From: Adiantum capillus-veneris
Taxonomy: Eukaryota; Streptophyta; Polypodiopsida; Polypodiales; Pteridaceae
DNA: 64,000 bases
Reading direction: 5' to 3'
Assembly (NCBI GenBank): GCA_014529385.2
Contig: CM043959.1
Span: forward strand, 11,813,309 to 11,877,308
Part shown: positions 47,461 through 62,079 of the stretch, in pieces
Numbering within the stretch: position 1 is the first letter of the stretch
Layout of the letters: every line of letters starts with the position of its first letter
The notes under the pieces: model-generated
Database searches by the model: none
The model's input: only the letters and a program-made list of their open reading frames with translations
Told to the model about the DNA's origin: nothing
Position numbers and translations under genes: made by a program

Positions 47461-47862
47461 GGGCCTAGTGTTCGAGAAAAACCATTTTTTCAAACATACA
47501 AAATTCCCTTTTGTTGAATTTGCGAAGAGAAATTTTTCAAAAATTAGGCTATTTTCTCTAATTTTTACACTATTTTTCTCTATTTTGGGGTGGAATTTCT
47601 CCTTTTTCCCTTGCTCGGGCCCAATTTTTGAGAAAAGCCATTTTTCCAAACATACACATATCCCTTTCTTCTCAAATTTTTACACTATTTTTCTCTATTT
47701 TGGGGTGGAATTTCTCCTTTTCCCCTTGCCCGGGCCTAGTGTTCGAGAAAAACCATTTTCCCAACCATACGAAATTCCCTTTCTTAAATTTGTGAAGAGG
47801 AATTTTTAAAAAATTAGGTTATTTTCTATTTTGCGGTGGAATTTCTCCTTTTTCCCTTGCCC
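47461..47862. repeat. Three tandem units of 156, 115 and 131 bp
   Basis: Each unit starts GGGCC(T/C)A and has GAGAAAA(A/G)CCATTTT, CATAC, ATTCCCTTT or ATCCCTTT, TTTCTCTATTTTGGGGTGG and GAATTTCTCCTTTT, ending CCTTGC(C/T)C. Unit boundaries are 47461, 47617 and 47732. The short middle unit lacks an internal ~40 bp. Confidence 0.85.
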
Positions 47863-47964
47863 TCAACATGCATTTTTGGAATTGAAAACGGCACGATAGT
47901 AAGCTGAGATATATTTTCCCGAACACTAACTGGGCCTGAGGCCACGCCATTGTCTTTGCCCGTA

Positions 47965-48102
<138 letters not shown>

Positions 48103-48201
48103 TGTGTCGACGTTCGTACACAACTGGCATAAGCGTGGACAGCCGCCATTGACTCTCTCTCATTCTCTCTCTTTGCGTTCGCATCCTAAGGTTCATCATT
48201 T

Positions 48202-48274
<73 letters not shown>
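48202..48274. repeat. (CT)n microsatellite
   Basis: About 36 CT units. Confidence 0.97.
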
Positions 48275-48278
<4 letters not shown>

Positions 48279-48389
48279 CGCGCTCATGGCCTGAGCCTCT
48301 CACCGGCCAAAAGTTTCTCTCGTTCGCACGTTGTTTTGCAGGGCACACTTACCTGAGCAAGGATAATGACACGTGTCCTGAGGGGGCCG

Positions 48390-48391
<2 letters not shown>

Positions 48392-48454
<63 letters not shown>

Positions 48455-48461
48455 TGTGTGT
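48392..48461. repeat. Compound (CT)n(GT)n microsatellite
   Basis: CT to about 48437, then GT to 48461: the same CT-then-GT order as at 47967-48097. Confidence 0.95.
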
Positions 48462-49001
48462 CCTTGTTTTAAGTTTTCTCTCCCTGGCTCTCGGCGTTCG
48501 CTTCGCATCCACCAAAAACAACCCTTGGCCTTGCCCAAGGTGGACATATCCCTCAAGGAGTGCATTCCAAGAGACGACATCTCGAACAGGAAGGTCCTCA
48601 AGCACTTTTCGTGCTTTATGAAGTGCACCACATCGCTTCATATATATGCACACACACATGAGGAGATGCGTTCACAAACAAAAACACCTCTTGATCTCTT
48701 TCTAATCTCTCTCTTTTCTGCACGCACATAGCTGCCTTCCACTTAGCTATTGTACTATATAGCAAAGAAATGATATTAGGAATCGTATAAAGATCAAGGC
48801 TCATTGTATAGATCTTCTCTTTGTCTTTTACAATTCTCTATATCTCTATGAATTTCTCTAGTTCTCTCTCTCTATGGACTTTACTTTATCTTGGTTATCT
48901 CTGCGGCGTGTGTCAATAAGAAGAGTAAATTGGGATAACCTTTCTATCCAAGTGTGATAGATTGGTTATACAAGTTCCCTCTTGAATAGCAAGTCTTGAG
49001 T
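48462..49001. other. Unassigned stretch
   Basis: On the minus strand, 48659-48490 reads GALHKARKVLEDLPVRDVVSWNALLEGYV, which strongly resembles one pentatricopeptide (PPR) repeat (KVFDEMPxRDVVSWNxLIxGY). The frame is short and is swallowed by the CT/GT array, so it is probably a PPR gene fragment. No start, upstream repeats or end were found. Confidence 0.55.
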
Positions 49002-51930
49002 TCAAGATGTGTTTGTTTGGTAGTTTGGAAACGTGATCTGCTCATAGACACGTCTTTTTTTTAAAACCACAGTAGTAAAATCAAACTCTAGCAATATGAT
49101 AAACCATCGTACAATTCTTCCTGTATTGCATGGTTTGTTTACGAGATATAAGAGGGCCTGATGATCGATGAAAAACACAAATTTGTTTGCAAGGAGATAA
49201 TGCCTAAATTTCTTAGCAGCATATATCATCCCCATCTCCTCTCTCTCCGTGGTTGTGTAGTTCTCTTCAACACTATTAAACTGCCTGTTGGCATAGCAGA
49301 CTATGAAATCCAGATTTCATTCTCTTGGTTGGGCCAAGATGCATCCAGTAGCAAATGCCGAAGCATCAATATGAACATGAAAGATCTTTTCCCAATCCGT
49401 TGCTTTTAAGACTAGAGCAGATATGTGTGCTTTCTTCAACTTTTCTCCCTCTCATTTGGCACTTGCCAGTAGATCATCTTCGGGTCCCTCTAGGGCTAGC
49501 GTCTCATCACTCGTAGTTACTATACTAGCCATATAGTATGGAACCACATCGTAATCGTCTTTGTCACAAAATTTTGTTGTGGGGCCATCTGAAATAGCAC
49601 ACACATCTAGGCTTGCTAGGATATGAGTCCATTCTAATGGGTCAAGAGCTTCTTTAAGAAAAGGTTCAGGAACATATTCCTTATCTTCAAGCACCCTTTC
49701 TAGGATACACTCTTCTCGTTTCAAACTCCCACATTGTGATGCACCACACATCCATAGCTCTTTGGGTTCACCTAACCAAGCTGGAAGTTATAATCGTGCT
49801 ATTGTAGTGGAATGAAACTCCTCCACTGGGGTTCGGTTCACGTCTTTGTAGCTATGGTCTTTAAGGTTTATGCACGTCGTGGTTTCCATGTGCCTGAGGT
49901 ATATATGATCATATCCCTAGTCTTGAACCATTTTAAGTTGTCTCATAAACGGCCGTCCAAGTATGATGTTGTAATTTTTCCTCGTGTCAAAGTCAACTAT
50001 GAAAAAGGTATGCTCATATTCAATGCCGCAAGAAGTAACAATCATTTTCTCTATAAGTCCCAGGGGTTTTTCTGTGTACCCATCCGCTAGCTGCAGTCTC
50101 ATTCTGGTAGCCCTTAAGGTAGGTTTTCCCCATGTTTTTCAAATTTCCTTGGTGGTGATAGCAACACCAAGTCCACTATCAAGAATTGCCATGGTTGTTA
50201 CACCTTGGAATTCTACTGGAAGCATAGTATTCCCATCTTCACCCTTGCAATACTCACTAACCTTGTTTAATGGTATAGATCTTGTGTTCAATTGAGGTTT
50301 TTCCAGCTCTTGGATCCCTTCTTGAATTTGTGACGTTGGATCTTTTACCCCAAATTTCTCCAAGCATTTTCCAAGAGTCCCCCACATATTTGGTCTTATC
50401 CGGAGGATCTCTGCTAGTGTAACAGTACAAGCATAGACAATATATATATCAACCCCTTAGAGTCCATAGCCTTTTTTGTTGAGAGCATTTGTGATGGCAT
50501 TGCCTTCACATATGATTTGGGTTCATACTCTCCCATGTATGAGGGTAAGGTTTTCAATGATTGAAGATGACTCTCTAAAGAGCGTACTGACCCCTTATCT
50601 TCCCAATATGATCAACTTGATATTCTGCCTCAAACTCTTCAATAGGTGGAAGAAAAAAATCCCTTCCCTTATTGGGTTGGTTGACTCTCTAACTCAACTC
50701 TTTCTCATTGTTTGCTTCTCGTATGTATCTCCAAAGCTCGTCTAAGCCATCATCCTCTCTATAAGCTTCTAATATCCGAGAGTGGAGATCCTCATATGCC
50801 TGACATGTGGTATTCATCACTACTCTGGGCTTTTCTATTCAGCTGTGGATTTCCCAATGGTCCCTTTAGTTTCATGTTTAGACGAGATTATTGGTGTCGG
50901 AGCTGGAACTTCGATCCAACTCTTTGGCTTACTTGCAGGTAGCTCTAGAAAAGCTTGGGCAGTTTGGATCATTTTTTGACACATCTCCAACCTTTGCTTT
51001 TCTAACTCAGCATAACAGTACATCATCCACTTTTGTTCTTGGCTTTGTTTAGTCTACAGTTGTGCTTCGTACGCTTTCATAAGTGCATCTAGAGGTTCTT
51101 TCACTTTTTCAACTAGTAGTGATCATTGAGAACTTGAACTCTTTGGTATCTTTGTCTCATTAGGCTCTCTGGTCTCAGGGAGTTCCAACTCAAGGTTAGT
51201 TTGACTCTCTAATCTCTCTAATCTATCCTTGGTTTGTTTTAACTCCTTCTCTAGGGCTGCCTGTCATGTTCCTTTCTATCTTTCATACGTGTCTTCCTGG
51301 ATTTCCAGGTGTTTCATTGTTGTTTTAACCAGGCGCATCTATTTTAGGTTCCTCAATTATCGATTCTTCCCTTGCTTTTTGAGCTTTCTCTCCTGTGATG
51401 ACCTGTATGGGTATCACCGTTACATTTTTTGAACAGCTACTCGATGGGGTCACGCCCACTATGTTTAATGTTGTTTTCACTATCTTAGTTGGGTCTTTTG
51501 AACAATCACTAATCAAATGCATAATGCCACAATCTGGACAATACACATTCACTCTCATGATCTTTGTGTGAGGATAGTCCTTCATAAGGTGGTCACCACT
51601 AAAATTGTAAAACGGTCCTAAGAGTTGGCAAGGCACTCTTGGTGCTGCTCTCTGTTGATAGGCAGTCTTGGTCCTGTTAACCCCCCATTGGCTATGAACA
51701 ACAGTGTGCATTCATCAAATTTGTATCTACCTTCTCATGTAGCATGAGCTGTTGTTGGTGGTCCAACATTCCGAATCATGCTCCAAGGTTCAAGTGCTTT
51801 TGGCTCTTCGGGTGGATAATATGTTGAACTAGCCCCATATTCACTTGGCTCTTTGTGATACACAGGCACATGCACTAAGGCTTGTTCCTCTAATTTCTCT
51901 ATAGTGGGTGTATATCTGACGCCCACTAGT
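49002..51930 (-). pseudogene. Decayed Ty3-gypsy element (gag, protease, RNase H; RT missing)
   Basis: In transcription order from 51930: Gag with a CPDCGIMHLISDC knuckle-like motif (51711-51325); frames of a Gag/linker region; protease with AILDSGLGV (50170 area) and IILGRPFMRQLKM (49950 area). Next come a linker (49751-49452) and then, directly, RNase H: HIDASAFATGCILAQ, EEMGMIYAAKKFRHYLL, FIDHQALLYLVNKP (49400-49100). The RT polymerase domain that should separate protease and RNase H is absent, so an internal deletion occurred. Several stops and frameshifts. Confidence 0.78.
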
Positions 51931-52326
51931 CGTGTTGCTGGCAGAGGTGATTGCTGCCCTAAAATTGGATGTGGCCGTTCTACCCTCCTGATCTTGGCAA
52001 ATTTCCTACTGCATACCTAGGCATTGGTGGAACCTAAGGAGGTGCTTCTTGGCTTGTTGGGGTGTTAGCGGGTCGTCGCGACAATGGACGTCTACATCAT
52101 AGCTATCAAGCACTAACATATGTCAATACTCAAGGAAGCGACTCGAGATGGGGCACGTAGACTCTTTGAGATTGTCAGTCTCAAGAAGTGAACCTACGAA
52201 ACTTCATGATTAACTACTTTTAGAAAATCTATCACTCTCTAGTCCGAAAATCAGTCTAAGTCCAACCTCATCGCTCTAGGTCATCACACCTTTTCGGCAT
52301 CCAATCAATGTCAAATAGCAACAAAA

Positions 52327-52373
52327 CTTAAGGAGGAGTATTACAACACCTTAAGGAGGAGTATTACAACACC
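52327..52373. repeat. 23-bp exact tandem duplication
   Basis: CTTAAGGAGGAGTATTACAA plus CAC occurs twice back to back, in an otherwise featureless interval (51931-53139). Confidence 0.9.
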
Positions 52374-53139
52374 TAAAGGCACAATCCTACCAAGTCGTGT
52401 GGTCATCTGGGAAGGTACCAAAATCCCAATCCATCCCAAAAAATGAACAAAAAACTGTAAGAGAACTATTCCAAAAGGTAGCTCTATAGTATAGAAACAC
52501 TCTTCCAAGGTCAAAACATCAAAATATAACCATTTTAGCACTCAAATCCATGCATTTAGCTCACAAACAGGTTGTCGAAAACCACAACAAAATTGAGAAT
52601 GGTTACACTTAGATTAAAGAGCAAGAGAGAAGGAACACAATGCTTTAAACGAAATCAAATTCTGATTACCAGTCAAAGAGAAAGATTGATTACAAATTGT
52701 AGCAAACTTGGAGCTGACAGTTGACGTCCAAAAATCCTCTTAGATAATGATGATGTTCCCTTTCAAACTAAGGGTTTTGACTCAAAACTTGGGACCCTTT
52801 CCCACGGCCATTGGCGCTTTACAAGGCTCGTAGGTTCTAAGCGGGCAATAGACAATAATAGGCTAGATTAAACTTCAAGAATTATTACTAGCACAATTAC
52901 AAGGCTTCTTTGATAAAAAGGATTGAATACAATGAAGTGTGGCGTGTAGCCAGCTTTTTAGGTGATAGTCCACAGTATCCACCAAATATTCCCCCCTTCC
53001 TATTCATTGCACATCCTCATGTAGCTGCATTTGTGGTTGGGGGCCAATGACTGTAGTCTTTAGTAGTCTATCATTCTTTTTTCTAGCATCCTTGTGAGTC
53101 GCTTGAATTTATCTACCCGTGCTTTGATCTTAATCTTTG

Positions 53140-54640
53140 TTACCAGCTCTCTGAATGGGTTATTGCTGAGAGTGGTTTGATATGCAATATGCCATGAGCA
53201 GGCAACTCCTTGGTCATGGGATTAGATATGGAGGAGTCAACTTCAAAAAATCCGGTCATGAATGCCTCCTTGAAGGTTTGCATGTAGTGTGAGGGCAAAA
53301 ACATGACTCTTGCATATAATCCCATGATGATGTTTCTCTTGGAAACTTCAATTTCCAGATTCCAACATAAGCCTTTGTTTCCTTCCACAAACACCTGCCA
53401 AGGGTGCTCTGCTACTTCAATATCATATAATGTCATGATGCAGGTGATTAGCATTTGGCAATTTTCACAAGCATTTGGCATGTGAGATCTGGCACCTCCT
53501 TCATTATGTTGATGAATCTTTTGAGTGTGTGAATCATATATTTCTCTAAAGGGAAGAGGCTATTGACTAGCTTTGTTATTACGGGGTAGTTGAGCATTAC
53601 AGGTCTCTTGCTTTGCCAGGAATAGAAACTATCCCAAGCTTGCCTTTTGTTGATGGGACAATAGGTTGGGTCGATCCGGAGATGCTATGGAGCATTCCTG
53701 TAATACCTTTCATCTGTTGGACACCACTGGAACCATTTCTTTCTCCAGATGGGTTGATTATCGATGATTGTTTGTATTTGTACAATAGTTATAGGAACAT
53801 CCCTGTAATCACCTTTGTGGTTGGGCTCGATGGTAGGCAACATCTTTCTTTTCCATAAGAGAGCCTCCTGCATCATCAATGGAAGTACAATCATTTCATG
53901 CCCCAGATTCTTCACCACTTCATCATGTGTAATCATGAGAAGGGTAGTTGATTCCAACACTTTGAGTTCATATTGCAGACATTATTTGTGTGAAGGATCA
54001 CTTACTTCCGATATCTACCACTGAATTTCATCTTTGGCAGTTTTAGGGATTTGTGTTTCGGTTGGATCTTCAAACTCATGCAATGTTGTTTTGGTGCTTG
54101 TATTGGGCACCTCTATATGTTGAGTTTCCAGTGTCACTTGTCCTTGTCCTATTGTGTGAGAGACTTCTACAGGGACTGGATGGGCTTGCATCATGTTTAC
54201 GGTCCAATTTTTTTGTTGTAATGTCACCCAATGTGTCGTGCCTTGAGCAACCATGTCCTCCTTTGCTTTGGCAAGTTGTTTCTATAGCTGCTCAATCTCC
54301 TCATCTTTAGCTTTTTGTATAGCTTGATGCCCTACTCTTAGGATTTGCCTATCGTGTTGTTCTTGAGCTAGGAAAGTCTTTAGATCCTTTATTTCTTGTG
54401 TCAGCAAAGTTGTCTTAGCTGACGTACTCGTTGAGGTTAGTGTATCTCTTGCATGGCTAAGAGCTGTGTAAGATTCTTTCTCACCACTGCATATGACTTT
54501 CCAAGTTTTTCATTCTGATGCTTCACTTTGGCCAACTTTGCTTCTAGTCATTGCTGCTCTATTTGTAAATTTGTATTTATTTCATTGAAGGCTTGAAATT
54601 CAAGTGTTTTAGGATTGGAGTGAATTCGTGCCGATTGACA
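53140..54640 (-). pseudogene. Decayed minus-strand coding block, probably gypsy-associated
   Basis: Frames at 54254-54015, 53960-53685, 53785-53597 and 53481-53140 read in the same direction as the gypsy remnant at 49-52 kb and lie upstream of it. Recognisable protein-like stretches include HKGDYRDVPITIVQIQTIID and WRKKWFQWCPTDERYY. I cannot name the domain with confidence; it may be a Gag/capsid or an extra ORF of a gypsy lineage. Many stops. Confidence 0.4.
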
Positions 54641-57080
<2,440 letters not shown>

Positions 57081-57580
57081 ATTTGGCTAATTAGAGCCAT
57101 TCCAATTGTTTGGATTAAAAGTTGTAAATATGCTAGCTCATAGCGTGGTCAAAAGTTAAATATTTTTCATTTTGAGCTAGTGTTTAACCAACTTTTTTGA
57201 GCTTTCAAGTACATAATTTGGCTAGTAAGAGCCATTCATTTTCATTTCATGAAGTTACAGTCATCTCTAGCTCATAGATTGCTCTTAAATTGAAAATTTC
57301 ACATGAGCTAGTTGTTAGCCAACTTTTTGAAAAGCTTTAAATTGTAAAATTTGGCTATCGAGAGCCACTTCATTTCATTCAAAAGTTGCATTATTTTCAG
57401 CTCTTGGTTTGTTTTTAACTCCATATTTCATTGAGCTAGAAAATAATCAACTTTGAATCATGCATGAGAGATGGTAAAAATTGTAAAATTTGCTTATGTA
57501 GAAGCATTTTATCTCTCATGGTTGATGTGTATGCATAAATTTGCTACTTTAGAGCATCATGTGCTAACCAAAGGCATTTT
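57081..57580. repeat. Degenerate ~134-bp tandem repeat, 3-4 copies
   Basis: AATTTGGCTA followed by AGAGCC occurs at 57081, 57215 and 57348, and in weaker form near 57487. Each unit also has ATTTCA..., GCTC(A/T)...TTTTTAA..., a GAGCTAG word and CAACTTT. Periods are 133-139 bp. It is strongly AT-rich, like satellite seeds. Confidence 0.75.
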
Positions 57581-59755
57581 TTTTCCCTTGGGTTTTTTCC
57601 CTTTGGCAAACTAGCTTTAGGTTTTCATAAATGTTTTTTGTGTGCTTTTGGCTTTCAATAATTGGCTTTTGTAGCTTGTGTTTACACTTAGCTTCAAAAA
57701 GCTTCTTTTGGAAATAAAAAGATCAAGAGGCTTCTCTACAAAGGGGATGCTTGCTCAAGGATGCTCAAAAGAGCATGAATAGGTGTAATTCTTCCATGAT
57801 TTTGCTCTTTTGTTCATCTTCTCATTCTTTTGCTTGGCTTAAGTGAAATTTTGCTTCTAAGCTATGGTTTTTTCATGTTCAAAAGCTAGGCATCCTAAAG
57901 TTTTAACACTTTGCTTTGTGAAAATTAACTCATCAAAAAATTAGGTTTTATGTATGTTAATCATAGGTACTTGGCCTTGACCTTAGGTTAATGTAGGATC
58001 ATTTCTCATTAGTCCTAGACTCTTAGTGATAGCCTTAATATCCCATTCACTTTTACGTGACCTATGGCTATGATTAGGCTTTAGTCCTTTAGTCCAATTG
58101 CCATTAACATCTCATGTTGGAAGCAATAAAGAAGTGCTAAAAAATGAATCAATGAAGCAAAAAAAAGTGTCAAGAAAAAGTAGCAAAATTGCTACTAGAC
58201 ACATGAAAATCAAAATTTTTATGTTATGTTGTGTATTTGTGAGGCTAGCGCCTTATTGGCACTTGGCAGGTGAGGGGAATCACCTTGGTTCGCTTGGTCA
58301 AGGCCCTAAACCGATGCCCTGGGCTGATAGGGGTTATCCATCGCCTTGGTAGGCTAGTAGGCTTTTGGAACACCTTCTTGAGTGTTCAAGGAGCCGAGAG
58401 TCGCACCTAGACTTGCCTTGGGGTGGTAGCCTTGTGATGTGTTTTACTTTTTTCAATGAATGACAAAATCAAAACTTCCCTGAGCTTCAAAAAGCTTTGA
58501 CAATGTACTAATAGATTAGGAGCTTTTTTATAGCCCGTAGACATGATAGACTTGAATGGTTTATTAATATTGATCACATAGTCTTTAGGCTAGTAAGTTT
58601 ACGAACTTGCATTAGCCTAGGGTCTTAATTGATTGCTTGTGTTTCATGAATAAAACTGAAATTTCAAGTGGTTTAATCTTCACAATAGTATAGGTGTTTT
58701 TTTGCTTTATGTTGTCTAGTTTTTTACCATGATTCACCCATTTTTTAGAAGCAAAAACTCACTTTGCATGATTTCTCATTGTACTTTATGTTTTGTATCC
58801 TTTGTGGCCCTTGTTCTCATTACTTGTTCTTATGTTTTGCAGCTCAACATTTTTTCCATGGACTTGCTTTCTACCATGTCACCGTGTCTTGCTTCACCTG
58901 CACACGAGGACATGCGCCAAATTAGGAAGGGGGCAATGTTAGCAGCGGCTAGCACAGGCTGCACCAATTATGCACCAAGCTGTAGATGTGCTATAGTGCA
59001 CAATATTTCCTTTTCATTGTATAGGGCTTGGGCTCATGTAGGAGTTCCAAAGTTGTATGAGTCTAGGCTAGAGAGCTCAACTTTATCCCATAGTTGAAGG
59101 GTTTGAGGCCCAAAGCTATAAAAGAGCCCTATGCTTAATGAGAAGTCATTCTTGGGTGAGGACTCCTCTTTGTAGAGTGGATGGTCATGAGGCTCATGGG
59201 CTTTCCATGCCCATGTAGCTCTTGATTTCTAATAATCAAGTACTCTTTCTTTCTTATTAGTCTTCTTTGCTTGATTATGTGGAGTGAGATTGTATTAGTG
59301 TGATGGTAGATCTCTAATCCCTTTTTTGAGTTAATCTATTCTATCCACACCATTGGCCATGGTGTGTGAGGGCTATGACTTCCTTCTCTTCATCTCTCTC
59401 TACAAGGTGCGGTTAGTGTGTGTGCATACGTAGTCGTATTGAGGGGTTGTGCCGGAATGGACACACTAATTCGGAGTAGGTATGTTAATTGCATGCTTGT
59501 GTAGTTATGATTAAGAGTTGTGAATAAGAGTGATTGATGTGAGAGGTTAATTTCAACCACGTGATTGTGTGCAAGTGATTAGTGAGTAGGAATGTGTTGT
59601 TGATTAGAGGAAGCCCCTTTCCATGGCTTCTCTCTATGATGAGAAGAAGGATCCCTTGAACCTCTATGTCTATACATCCTAGGCTCGTGCTTCCATGCCC
59701 TAGCCGGGTTGCCGATCCACGATTTGACAATTTTGTGGGTTGCGATTAGGTCGTG
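57581..59755. other. Unassigned AT-rich stretch
   Basis: No domain in the frames 58098-58352 or 58729-59097. A TATAAAAGAGCCC box near 59117 followed by a leader-like region could mark an LTR, but no ends or primer site were found. Confidence 0.45.
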
Positions 59756-59956
59756 CTACAATGCATCCCTACACTCATCAAGCTCCTCCCAATGAAATTG
59801 AGTCATGTGCATATTTTCAATTCTAGCCGCATAGGCAATAGGCAACTTTTGCTTCTTTTGAAGAAGCACATCATGCATTTGGTTCTTCCAAAGCTGAAAA
59901 TTAGTGCCATCAAACTTTTTAATATCATAAATGTCACGGTGTTTGCTAGTAGACAT
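59756..59956 (-). pseudogene. gag: Copia Gag N-terminal fragment
   Basis: From the ATG at 59956 the frame has IKKFDGTNFQLWKNQMHDVL, the hallmark start of copia Gag (DUF4219/UBN2), followed by QKKQKLPIAY. It ends at 59756 after 66 residues, with no sign of the remaining Gag in the downstream minus-strand sequence. It is a truncated gene. Confidence 0.8.
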
Positions 59957-61096
59957 GGTGACAAAACTACCAAAACATTTTGGGAAAATTTCGGGAGAGT
60001 ATTCTTTGTATTTGGGACTGTGTCAACCAAAATACGAGACAAAATGACCAAATATGTCACTCACAAAGCATAAAAGAGGGAAATTCCTCTCAAAAAAACA
60101 TTGTATAGAGACCTCAAATTGACCATAGACCACCAACTCAGCGTCAACAACACCTATACCACTCTATACATGTCCTATGGTGAGGCCTCGTAAGGGATGC
60201 TCCAGCTACCTGTATCACCGAAGGTATCTCCACATTTGAGAATACCCTAGCTCAATGAAAACCTGATGCTATCGACCCTCAACAATGTAGGTTATGCAGC
60301 AAAGCTTATAGCCAAGTCTCAGGAATGGTTATCATTTGGACCAAGTCTCAAAAATGACCGAGACTGCCGTACTAGTCAAAAGATGGCTCCACAAAATCGT
60401 ATAATGGCAGTATCCACAAAGACGTACAAGTTTGTCATAATGTTCAAACAGGCACCAAAAGAATGTGCATGCAAAGAAATAACCATGTGGGGAGTCAAAC
60501 TACTCTCCAAAGAGCTCAAACACTATCAAAAGTGCCAACATATGCATGTACGCATAAAAACTACTCCTACTGGAACCAGAATATTGCAAGCACTAAAACC
60601 TGTAGCATGTGAGTCGATGCCGATGCCATAGCCAAAGCCAAAATCTAGGCCAAGAAGCACAGAGGAAGCTAACCAAGCCGCTCTATGTACTTGTATGTAT
60701 ATCTATACATGTATCTGTACCTATAGTTGAAGAAGAAAATGGTGTCAAACTCCCATGTTATGTGTGTGTTTGAGGCCACTCCAAAAGAGGCTACACACTC
60801 CCGAATGAGGTGTGGGCTCTTGTAGATGGAAGAGACTGCAACAATGGTACCTGTAATGGCTATGGGAGCTCTGCATCAACGACAAACTTACCAAAAGAGA
60901 CCTGAAAAATGCAGCTCCTAAAACATAGCTTGAATGAGGTTTTTGATGGCACGAATGGCTCCGAAATGGGGGTAAAACCATCGAACACCTGATGGAAACT
61001 CTCTCGGAATGCTGAATTTGCCGATGTTAAAGTCGGAACCCTGTTTGCACTCTTAAAAGTGTGCACGTGCACAAAAGCAATTTTAGGAATGAAATA

Positions 61097-61108
61097 GCTC
61101 TGATACCA
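61097..61108 (-). promoter_or_regulatory. Primer-binding site (initiator tRNA-Met), minus strand
   Basis: TGGTATCAGAGC on the minus strand, 2 bp inside the LTR end at 61111. Confidence 0.88.
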
Positions 61109-61110
61109 GA

Positions 61111-61381
61111 TGAAGGAGAGGAGCCGGGAGCACCACACAAGAGGAGATGAATACACACATACACTCACACACCCCACCATAGCCACACACCCAGGTTGGA
61201 GGGGGAGAGCCAACACACATTGTGTGCCCCCTTTCTTTCTTCTCTATCTTATGTGCTTAGGCACAATACACACTCTACTTTGTGTTAGTGGCTCACACAC
61301 TCCTCACACAAGTGTATAGCTGTACACTTAGGGTTAGTAGCACTGATGGGCGGTCGGGCACAATGGCCATTAAACCTAACA
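61111..61381 (-). repeat. 5' LTR of the minus-strand copia, 271 bp
   Basis: On the minus strand it starts TGTTAGGTTTAATGG (61381) and ends CTCCTTCA (61111), giving TG...CA ends right before the primer site. It is rich in TGTGTG/CACACA words. Confidence 0.82.
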
Positions 61382-61559
61382 GAGTAGGCTTTCTGTTTGA
61401 AGAAGTAGATCCAATTAGTTGTTTTTGAAAATGTATAAAATGGCTTTTGGGAATCCATAATTGTTTAGGCTTTGACTACAAAACTACTTTCTTGATCCAA
61501 ACCTTTCTGATTGCCTTGGTTAAACGCAAAGGTTTAGGTTTAGGTTCTCCTAAAAGATG

Positions 61560-62030
61560 CTAAATTTCCCAAATGTGATGCGTTTGCGCCAATGGATTAG
61601 TGAAAGAGGTGTCATCAAGGTGGAGTTGTAATGCATCCTGCCAATTTGGTGTTGCGTTGTATGTTCCCATCCATGATACTCCAAGAATCATTACTTCATT
61701 AATATTTGTATCTTTCACTACATTAAATTGGTGAGGGAATTTTTGACCATCAACATTGATTGACAAATTAGCTTGACCCATGCTCATCATCGTCCCTTGA
61801 TTTGCTGCCTTAAGCTCAATTTGGTTTGGTATTAGAGTTGTCGTGGCCATTTTCAAAAATGACGAGTATTTGATGACATTGGCTCATGCTCTGGTGTGTA
61901 CTAGTGCTCGCTCAATGGAACCATCCGGAAGTTGAAGGATAATTTGTACATCCATACCCCATGTAGGTTCCCTTTGAATTGATGCTATTGGAGGAGGATT
62001 GAGGCCTTTGCATTGCTGCCAATTTTCCTT
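61560..62030 (-). pseudogene. Retropepsin-like segment
   Basis: The minus-strand frame 61856-61560 has INVDGQKFPHQFNVV and EVMILGVSWMG, the flap-to-C-terminal pattern of a retroviral-type aspartic protease. Just upstream (to about 62030), after a stop, reads a WGMDVQI stretch. The usual Asp-Thr/Ser-Gly is not visible. It lies 3' of the integrase at 62080-63400, which is not the gypsy order, so it probably belongs to a different element. Confidence 0.45.
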
Positions 62031-62079
62031 ATGGTTGGCTTGTTCCTTTCGCTTTAATATTTTGATTCTGGCTTCCTCT

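Larger units (their letters stand above)
59756..61381 (-). mobile_element. 5' part of a Ty1-copia element (LTR, primer site, gag start)
   Basis: On the minus strand: LTR 61381-61111, primer site, ~1.1-kb leader, then the gag start at 59956. The rest of the element (gag end, pol, 3' LTR) is not seen at lower coordinates, so it is truncated. Confidence 0.8.

Noticed and set aside
58220-58400. Possible tRNA-like block with GGTTCG and GGTAGGCTAG words
   Set aside because: No cloverleaf with matching acceptor and anticodon arms could be drawn. No tRNA or rRNA genes were found in the window.
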